Assembly (NCBI GenBank): GCA_937935245.1
Contig: CALGXX010000017.1
Location: 21,719 to 85,718, forward strand
Direction of reading: 5' to 3'
Source: an uncultured Candidatus Saccharibacteria bacterium
Lineage (GTDB): Bacteria; Patescibacteriota; Saccharimonadia; Saccharimonadales; Saccharimonadaceae
DNA length: 64,000 nucleotides
Below, piece by piece: positions 58,791-64,000 of the stretch (position 1 is the stretch's first letter; every line of letters starts with the position of its first letter). The position numbers and the translations under genes are program-made. The notes beneath the pieces were generated by a model. The model worked only from the letters and a program-made list of their open reading frames with translations. It was not told where the DNA came from and searched no databases.

Positions 58791-59906
58791 ATGGTAGAGA
58801 AAAAACCAATACAAAATCCAGAAAAAAAGACAGAATTATCAGAAGATTGTATAGTTGAAGTTTATCCTATAGATAAAGACGCCACGCTACCGAGATTAAA
58901 GGTTATGCGTAGTCCTAGAGGAGAAAATGGTGCTAGGTGGCTGGATGACGGTTGGTTTCCTGGAAATATTTTATATGTATGCCATGTCAATTCTGAAGAA
59001 GGTATTGACAATAACGTTTTACTAGTGCAGACGCACAAATTTTTTAGAAAGATGAACGGAGAGTATACTACTGCCACTAAGAACATACTCTTGAGTGAAA
59101 TACAGAGATTAAATGGTGACTTTAATGTTGAGCGACTGTATAGAAAAACTCCCGAGGAAATGGTTACTGAAGGAATTAAGTCAGTTGAATCAATTTTGAG
59201 TCAGAGAAAGTCTATTAGTGATTGGAATAGTCTGTCGACTGCGGAAACGGGGCTAGATAAAAGTGATAGCCCAGAGCTAGACCGTTTTGATAAGAGAGTG
59301 CGAGAACTGACGAAGCCTCTAGAGACTGATGTAGATGGCATGCCTTTTGAGGACGAACCTGTGCGAGTGAACTACGATCATCTATACAGTCTGAGCTATG
59401 TGCCGTCAAATAATGTAGAGGATGCTGCCGTTAGAAACCCAAAAGGCGTTCCTATATCTGAGAATAGCTTTAATGCTGCGAAAGAGGCTATTGATAATCT
59501 AGCTATGAATCCATCGTTAATGCAAATAATTAATCCCGAGAGGTCGCTTGACTCTAAAGCGATCATAAATAACATTAGAGCTAGTCACCTTACGCGTTAC
59601 CGCTTGTTTGAATATTTAACCTCCAGTCTTGATAGGCTGGCGACCGTTAATCCAGGCGCTTTGGCAGACAGAGTTCTTCGTAACTCAGAGGGTAATCTAA
59701 AAGCTCCTAACGGAGGTAATTATTGTGCGGTTAAAATGCGTAGTCGTGAATATACTGTAGTGCTGGCAATTGCTATGATGGATGGCTCATTTAATGTAGA
59801 TAAGCAAGACGAAACGGTTACTCATTACAGGGACGGCAGAGAGAGAAGCGGTATGCATAGGGATTCTGCAAGGGTACTTCTCGAATATGTAAGAAATAAT
59901 TATTAA
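58791..59906 (+). CDS. Hypothetical protein, 371 aa
   Basis: Start set at ATG 58791, 10 nt after the -10 box; longer in-frame extension upstream overlaps the promoter. No family recognised. Hydrophilic and acidic, without signal peptide or transmembrane helix. The N-terminal part has a beta-rich ENGARWLDDGWFPGNILYVCHVNSEEG and VLLVQTHKFFRKMNG; the C-terminal part is helical (NAAKEAIDNLAMNPSLMQIINPE, RYRLFEYLTSSLDRLA) and ends with GNYCAVKMRSREYTVVLAIAMMDG. It stands alone between terminators. Same style as the other private-promoter unknown genes in the window. Confidence 0.6.
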   Translation: MVEKKPIQNPEKKTELSEDCIVEVYPIDKDATLPRLKVMRSPRGENGARWLDDGWFPGNILYVCHVNSEEGIDNNVLLVQTHKFFRKMNGEYTTATKNILLSEIQRLNGDFNVERLYRKTPEEMVTEGIKSVESILSQRKSISDWNSLSTAETGLDKSDSPELDRFDKRVRELTKPLETDVDGMPFEDEPVRVNYDHLYSLSYVPSNNVEDAAVRNPKGVPISENSFNAAKEAIDNLAMNPSLMQIINPERSLDSKAIINNIRASHLTRYRLFEYLTSSLDRLATVNPGALADRVLRNSEGNLKAPNGGNYCAVKMRSREYTVVLAIAMMDGSFNVDKQDETVTHYRDGRERSGMHRDSARVLLEYVRNNY

Positions 59907-59910
59907 TAAT

Positions 59911-59941
59911 AAAATAACTCCGCATTGACCGGAGCTATTTT
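59911..59941. terminator. Bidirectional terminator
   Basis: AAAATAACTCCG (59911-59922) pairs with CGGAGCTATTTT (59930-59941, one mismatch), between convergent genes. Confidence 0.8.
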
Positions 59942-59960
59942 AATAAAAAGTTTTTACCGA

Positions 59961-60233
59961 TTAAAGAACAACAACTTGCGTTCGGCGTTCTGATTTACCG
60001 GTAAACTTGGTTTTCTTAACTGACTTAAAGCCAACTACGCCGTCTTTTGCAGCGTGGATTGTGAAATTGCGGCTAACATATGTACCGTCACCAGCGATCT
60101 TTGTGGCACCAGTTTGGCGAACTAGAACTTCTCCAGCGGAAACTTTTTGACCGCCAAATCGCTTAACGCCAAGACGTTGACCAGCATTGTTGTGGATGTT
60201 CTTACTAGAACCACCAGCTTTAACCTTTGACAT
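59961..60233 (-). CDS. rpmA: 50S ribosomal protein L27
   Basis: Predicted 90 aa, full length, behind a good AAGGAG site. L27's N-terminus reaches the peptidyl transferase centre. The core AGGSSKNIHNNAGQRLGVKRFGGQKVSAGEVLVRQTGAT is typical; the N-terminus reads MSKVKAGGSS instead of the common MAHKKAGGSSRN, and no Firmicutes-like cleavable leader is present. It is unlinked from rplU (16646) and lies next to a methyltransferase gene. Confidence 0.95.
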   Translation of the reverse strand: MSKVKAGGSSKNIHNNAGQRLGVKRFGGQKVSAGEVLVRQTGATKIAGDGTYVSRNFTIHAAKDGVVGFKSVKKTKFTGKSERRTQVVVL

Positions 60234-60296
60234 TCTTTACTCCTTATAGTTTCTATAAAACAATCTGTTCTAGTTTATCGAAAATGAAGCCAGTTG

Positions 60297-61490
60297 TCAA
60301 GCGGTTTTGGCTATATCTGCGGGTTTTAATACCAATATTTCTCTGGCAACAACTTGATCTTCACGGTAATATAAGAGATTTTTATCGATGATTTGCTGGT
60401 ATCCAAGTTTTTTAAGATTTTTTATCAGAGGCAGGTGGGTGAATCTGCCTTCGTGATTTTGCCACGCTGGAACGGCTATACAAAGCGTCGTGTCTGGGCG
60501 GATTTGCGAGCGGATATTTTGCAGAAAACCGCTAATTATGTGATTGCAATTTCCGATTACTTCGTGAAGTTTTTCTGGGCTTGGCGGAGCGGAAAACGGC
60601 TGACCTAAATATGTTTCACAAACAATTCGAGAAATTCGCTCTTTCTGTTCACCTGTCAATTTTACAGAGGTAGCGTCGGCCTGATGCGCTTGCCAGAAAG
60701 TGTTTGTCGAAAAAGTTTTTTCCACCCAGTTCATATTTTCGGTCGTGTAAGATATCATCTTGTCGCTCAAATCACTGCCGTAAGCATTCACGCCAATAAG
60801 CGCAGCTTCTTGTAGTACCGTTCCTGTGCCACAAAACGGATCCCAAAGGTAATCGTTAGGTTTTGCACCAGATAGGTTAATCATAATTTGTGCAAGCTTA
60901 GGTGGAAGCATTCCCACGAAAGCGTCGCGCTTTGGTCGTCCACGGTCGCGCTGAGTATACGAATTGATATTTTGAGCGCCACGACTTTCGGCAACTATCA
61001 AATCTCCATATACGTTCTTAGCTATAATAATTTCAATTTTCGCCTCAGATCTGCCGAGCTTATTGTTATGAGAAGTTGCGGTGGACAATGCGGCGGTTTT
61101 ATTAGGAATTAGGCGCAAACTAACGCCAGATTTTTTCAAGTTGTTTTTTAAGATGATTCCGATTTTTTGGATATTTCTCGGATCTGTTTTATTGCCATAA
61201 AAACTTATTCCAAGCGTTATTTTTTTCTGGCTATGTGAAAGTTTTTTTGTGTATTTTTCAACAATAATTTTTGAGGCTTGGAGCAGGGTATTGTGGTCTG
61301 ATTTTTGCGATTTTATCTTCGTGATGACTTGTCCGCATTTAATTGTTCCACCGAGATTGTCAATTGATAAATTGTCGCAATTAACCGTAGCGGCTTGGTT
61401 GGAGATTTTTTGGACATTTTTAGCACCGTAAACCGCCTCTAATTCGGCGATAGAGATTTCTGGTTGGCGTCCAAGAATAGCTATAAACAT
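60297..61490 (-). CDS. Trm11/TrmG10-like RNA methyltransferase
   Basis: Predicted 397 aa. The N-terminal ~165 residues (MFIAILGRQPEISIAELEAVYGA ... FYGNKTDPRNIQKIGIILKN) resemble the NFLD-THUMP region of archaeal/eukaryal tRNA guanosine-10 methyltransferases. The catalytic half has GRPKRDAFVGMLPPKLAQIMINLSGA and the SAM loop LWDPFCGTGTVLQEAAL, then a divergent motif IV region after motif III. The expected (D/N)PP(Y/F) motif is not evident near VCETYLGQPF, where E-TYLGQPF may take its place, as in this subfamily. The exact target base is uncertain. Leaderless promoter on the minus strand. Confidence 0.75.
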   Translation of the reverse strand: MFIAILGRQPEISIAELEAVYGAKNVQKISNQAATVNCDNLSIDNLGGTIKCGQVITKIKSQKSDHNTLLQASKIIVEKYTKKLSHSQKKITLGISFYGNKTDPRNIQKIGIILKNNLKKSGVSLRLIPNKTAALSTATSHNNKLGRSEAKIEIIIAKNVYGDLIVAESRGAQNINSYTQRDRGRPKRDAFVGMLPPKLAQIMINLSGAKPNDYLWDPFCGTGTVLQEAALIGVNAYGSDLSDKMISYTTENMNWVEKTFSTNTFWQAHQADATSVKLTGEQKERISRIVCETYLGQPFSAPPSPEKLHEVIGNCNHIISGFLQNIRSQIRPDTTLCIAVPAWQNHEGRFTHLPLIKNLKKLGYQQIIDKNLLYYREDQVVAREILVLKPADIAKTA

Positions 61491-61496
61491 GTCGTA

Positions 61497-61502
61497 ATTA
61501 TA
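61497..61502 (-). promoter_or_regulatory. Methyltransferase gene leaderless -10 box
   Basis: Minus-strand extended -10 TGTTATAAT, 6 nt before the ATG; 13 bp from the opposite-strand -10 at 61516. Confidence 0.65.
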
Positions 61503-61515
61503 ACATTTATCGTGG

Positions 61516-61521
61516 TATAAT
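61516..61521 (+). promoter_or_regulatory. UPF0104 gene leaderless -10 box
   Basis: Extended -10 TGGTATAAT, 7 nt before ATG 61529. An upstream in-frame ATG at 61520 overlaps this box and is therefore unlikely to be used. Confidence 0.65.
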
Positions 61522-61528
61522 GAAGGTT

Positions 61529-62596
61529 ATGTTACCGAAGGTGTTGCAATTGTTGAAATCGCCACGAGCCATTATGAGCGTTTTGACGTTGGTGGTTTTG
61601 GCGATAATAATTTTTCTATCTCGGCATGAGCTAGTGAAGGCGTGGAATTTGTTTTTGCACGCGGATTTATGGCTATTATTCTTACTGTTGCCGTTTCAGA
61701 TTATCGTGTACTTCGCTGGCGGCGAAATGATTTTTTCGTATTTAAGAGAGAAGAATCTGATTCATCATATTTCCAGGCTGGAGCAGACGAGAATTGCATT
61801 GGAGCTCAATTTGGTCAATCATATTTTTCCGTCGGGTGGAGTTAGTGGAATTTCGTATACGACGTGGCGAATGCACAAGCTCGGCGTGAGTTCGGCGCGT
61901 TCGACATTTGCACAGGTGATTCGTTATGTGACGGGATTTTTGTCGCTTTTGGTTTTGTTGGTGATTGCTGTGCTGGCGCTGGCTATTGACGGTAAGGTTA
62001 ATCGTTATATCGTTGCCGCTAGTTTCTTATTGATTATCGTGGTTTTGGCGCTGACGTTTGGTCTGATTTTCGTGTTTTCGTCAAAGCGACGTATGCAGAT
62101 GACTGCCGCTAAATTGTCTAAATTCATCAATACATTGGTGAAAATTGCAACCTTAGGCAAGAAGCGACGAGTGATGAAGTCGAAGAAAGTCGAAGAGTTT
62201 TTTGTTGATATGCAGGACGATTTTCAAGATTTGTCCAATCATCCGAAACTTCTAATAAAACCGATGATTTGGGGAACTGTCTATACTGTTTTTGATGTAG
62301 CGATGTTTGCTGTGGCGTTTCTGTCGCTGGGTGTTTTTGTTAATCCGGCGATTTTGATGGTTGGATACGGCGTGGCGGGATTGGCGGCGATTGTCGTATT
62401 TACGCCTGGAGGGACGGGCGTTTATGAAACTATTATGATTATTTTCTTAAGTATGGCAGGCACTCCGCCGGATTTGGCGATTGCTGGAATAATTCTGACG
62501 CGAGCGATTTTACTCACTGGCACGATTATCTTTGGCTATATTTTCTATCAACACGCACTGATTAAATACGGCAAACCAGATGATTCCCAGATTTAG
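61529..62596 (+). CDS. UPF0104 / LPG synthase-type transmembrane protein
   Basis: Predicted 355 aa with about eight transmembrane helices. Family features of the YbhN/AglD/MprF-N group: QTRIALELNLVNHIFPSGGVSGISYTTWRMHKLGVS (polar loop with P-S-G-G-V-S-G) and TPGGTGVYETIMIIFLSMAGTP near the C-terminus. In MprF this module flips lipids; stand-alone members are proposed lipid or glycolipid flippases. No aminoacyltransferase domain is attached. It overlaps xseA by 17 bp. Confidence 0.85.
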   Translation: MLPKVLQLLKSPRAIMSVLTLVVLAIIIFLSRHELVKAWNLFLHADLWLLFLLLPFQIIVYFAGGEMIFSYLREKNLIHHISRLEQTRIALELNLVNHIFPSGGVSGISYTTWRMHKLGVSSARSTFAQVIRYVTGFLSLLVLLVIAVLALAIDGKVNRYIVAASFLLIIVVLALTFGLIFVFSSKRRMQMTAAKLSKFINTLVKIATLGKKRRVMKSKKVEEFFVDMQDDFQDLSNHPKLLIKPMIWGTVYTVFDVAMFAVAFLSLGVFVNPAILMVGYGVAGLAAIVVFTPGGTGVYETIMIIFLSMAGTPPDLAIAGIILTRAILLTGTIIFGYIFYQHALIKYGKPDDSQI

Positions 62597-63680
62597 TGTT
62601 AGCAATTTCATAGCAGTTGTCAATCAAACTTTTGACGTGGCTTTTGCAGGAATGGTTGAAGTTGAGGGTGAGGTTTCTAGTTTCAAGTCTTATCCTCCGA
62701 AATACGCTTTTTTCGATCTGAAGGATGACGATGGGCTGGTTCGGTGTTTTGTTGGTTTTAGCAATTTACGCACGCCAATTGAAGATGGGATGAAGGTTGT
62801 TGTTCGAGCAATGCCAGCGCTTAGAGATAAAGGTGCCTTTAGTTTGAATGTTCAAGAGATTCGCCCATTAGGCAAGGGAAGTTTGAAGCGAAGTTTTGAG
62901 CTTTTGAAACAAAAATTGACAGTTGAGGGTTTGTTTAATTCTGAAAGAAAGCGTCCATTACCGCAATATCCTCAGAGGGTGGCTATTATTTCCAGTACGA
63001 AAGCGGCAGGATATGCCGACTTTATGAAGATTTCCAGTGAGCGTTGGGGCGGCGTGAAATTCGTAGTCGCCAACGTTAATGTGCAGGGCGTGAATGCTGC
63101 AGATCAAGCTGTTCGAGCAATATCATATTTTAATCAAATGTCGGAATCTCCAGATGTGATTGTTTTGATCCGTGGCGGCGGTAGTGCGGAGGATTTGGCG
63201 AGTTTTAACGATGAAAAACTGGTGCGCGCGGTGGCGAGTAGTCGCATTCCGACAATGACTGGAATTGGTCATGAGATTGATGAGAGTTTATGTGATTTGG
63301 CAGCGGACGTTCGTGCAGCCACGCCGAGTAACGCCGCGCAATTACTGTTTCCTGATAAACGAGAAGTGATTCGGCATTTGCATTACAGGCTAATTGACGC
63401 GAAAGATTCAATTTGTAGAGTTATCGAAGAACAGTCGCTTAATGCAACAATGATGCAAAAAGAAGCGCTAAAACAGTGGTCAAGTCGTGTGGATGTGGCT
63501 GTAAATGCAACATTGTCGCAACAAAAAGTCATCGCTGAGTATGATCCGGAAATGGCGCTGCGTCGTGGCTATGCAATGATCAAGGGTGATTTACAGATTG
63601 GTAATATTGTAGAGATTACAACAAAAGATATAATTATGAAAGCGAGGATTGAGAATAGTGAACAACGATATGACAATTGA
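62580..63680 (+). CDS. xseA: Exodeoxyribonuclease VII large subunit
   Basis: Predicted 366 aa, shorter than the usual 400-450. N-terminal OB-fold (FSVSNFIAVVNQTF ... VEGEVSSFKSYPPKYAFFDLKDDDG) and the catalytic domain with YPQRVAIISSTKAAGYADFM, VLIRGGGSAEDLASFNDEKLVRAVASSRIPTMTGIGHEIDESLCDLAADVRAATPSNAA. The coiled-coil region that binds small subunits is shortened. With XseB it degrades single-stranded DNA. The start lies within the UPF0104 gene, so the two are probably co-transcribed. Confidence 0.93.
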   Translation: MIPRFSVSNFIAVVNQTFDVAFAGMVEVEGEVSSFKSYPPKYAFFDLKDDDGLVRCFVGFSNLRTPIEDGMKVVVRAMPALRDKGAFSLNVQEIRPLGKGSLKRSFELLKQKLTVEGLFNSERKRPLPQYPQRVAIISSTKAAGYADFMKISSERWGGVKFVVANVNVQGVNAADQAVRAISYFNQMSESPDVIVLIRGGGSAEDLASFNDEKLVRAVASSRIPTMTGIGHEIDESLCDLAADVRAATPSNAAQLLFPDKREVIRHLHYRLIDAKDSICRVIEEQSLNATMMQKEALKQWSSRVDVAVNATLSQQKVIAEYDPEMALRRGYAMIKGDLQIGNIVEITTKDIIMKARIENSEQRYDN

Positions 63681-63858
63681 GCAAATGATGGCTGAATTGA
63701 ACGAGCGAATCGCGTGGTTTCAAGGCGATGATTTTAATCTGGATGAGGCAAAGCAGAGGTTTATCGAGGCGAGAGAATTGTCAAAAAAAATTACTGCCAC
63801 GCTGGAAGATATGCGACATGATATTGAGGTTCTTAGCGAGGATTTTAATGCTGAGTAG
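63658..63858 (+). CDS. xseB: Exodeoxyribonuclease VII small subunit
   Basis: Predicted 66 aa from GTG 63658; the ATG at 63670 (62 aa) is an equally possible start. The sequence MTIEQMMAELNERIAWFQGDDFNLDEAKQRFIEARELSKKITATLEDMRHDIEVL is the helical XseB pattern. It overlaps the end of xseA and forms the standard xseAB pair. Confidence 0.85.
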   Translation: MNNDMTIEQMMAELNERIAWFQGDDFNLDEAKQRFIEARELSKKITATLEDMRHDIEVLSEDFNAE

Positions 63859-63885
63859 GATCTTTACATCAATTAAAGCATAAGC

Positions 63886-63891
63886 TATACT
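63886..63891 (+). promoter_or_regulatory. -10 box of the last gene
   Basis: TATACT, 7 nt before the ATG at 63899. Confidence 0.5.
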
Positions 63892-63898
63892 TTACAAT

Positions 63899-64000
63899 AT
63901 GATGACGAGAGATAAGAGTGAGCGTGGCTCAGTTAATGGCTGGATGGTCGGCACAATCGGCTGTCTGGTGTTGTTTTTGATTGCTGGATCTTTGGCAATT
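63899..64000 (+). CDS. N-terminal fragment of a membrane protein (cut by window end)
   Basis: An open frame with ATG ATG at 63899/63902 runs to the end of the window without a stop. The 34 visible residues are a short basic N-terminus (MMTRDKSERGSVNGWM) followed by a hydrophobic segment VGTIGCLVLFLIAGSLAI, a transmembrane helix or signal anchor. Spacing to the -10 box (7 nt) fits the leaderless pattern. Nothing more can be said of its function. Confidence 0.6.
   Translation, partial: MMTRDKSERGSVNGWMVGTIGCLVLFLIAGSLAI

Overview
The window reads as one contiguous piece of a small, streamlined bacterial chromosome, almost certainly a Patescibacteria/CPR member and most probably Candidatus Saccharibacteria (TM7). 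This is an inference from gene content and protein style: a wall-bearing, Gram-positive-like cell division and envelope set (ftsA, ftsZ, ftsEX with a PcsB-like hydrolase, murD, uppP, uppS, LytR-CpsA-Psr protein); a small type IV pilin; very short intergenic spaces; and a translation cluster from which pyrH, cdsA and dxr are missing. TGA works as a normal stop and both RF1 and RF2 are encoded, so the UGA-recoding CPR lineages are unlikely. I see no rRNA, tRNA, CRISPR array, insertion sequence or prophage, and no gene-free stretch over 300 bases; the longest, 10865-11139, is filled by a T-box leader.

Layout. 1-5161: end of a methionine aminopeptidase gene, a pilin, ftsA-ftsZ, a cysteine-free NrdR, a thioredoxin-like protein and a VKOR-type thiol oxidase. 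5234-10864: a surface-protein island with a seven-bladed RCC1 propeller ending in a WxL-like domain, a protein with an LANTG anchor, a small WxL-like protein, a DUF916/WxLIP-like protein and a LiaF-like protein. 10870-14675: an Ile-type T-box leader, a GIY-YIG protein and ileS. 14787-26301: galU-like, Fic, rplU, parAB, lepB, LCP, prmC, prfA, rpmE and several unknown genes. 26388-35918: rpsB-tsf, recF (reverse), frr, nucleotidyltransferase-like, uppS, rseP, CPBP protease, proS, greA, lysS. 35937-45436: DUF2207 protein, CNNM/CBS protein, an ABC/PadR/PspC operon behind a palindromic operator, uppP and a collagen-like protein. 45525-64000: serS, hpf, secA, M16 peptidase, murD, hpt, prfB, ftsEX-pcsB, ctpA, an orphan response regulator, rpmA, a Trm11-like methyltransferase, a UPF0104 protein, xseAB and the start of a membrane protein.

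Four patterns stand out. (i) The surface island has all four part types of the Gram-positive cell-surface-complex (csc) clusters and lies directly downstream of a disulfide-forming VKOR; its exported proteins carry even numbers of cysteines, including one Cys pair in each of seven propeller blades. (ii) Two unknown genes (22735 and 25642) share a promoter, TTGACAAATCA(AG)n, in which the dinucleotide repeat fills the -35/-10 spacer and gives spacings of 19 and 17 bp, the architecture of a phase-variable promoter. (iii) About 25 genes have a TATAAT-like box, usually an extended -10 (TGnTATAAT), ending only 6-10 nt before the start codon, so leaderless mRNAs appear to be a main expression mode. 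Two leaderless mini-ORFs sit directly upstream of, or overlap, the start of a membrane-protein gene. (iv) Several normally universal features are altered: NrdR has no zinc-ribbon cysteines, PrmC has NLPY instead of NPPY, ProRS lacks the editing insertion, and rplU and rpmA are 43 kb apart.

Nothing was computed here: all family calls rest on motifs read by eye, and promoter and terminator calls rest on sequence pattern alone.
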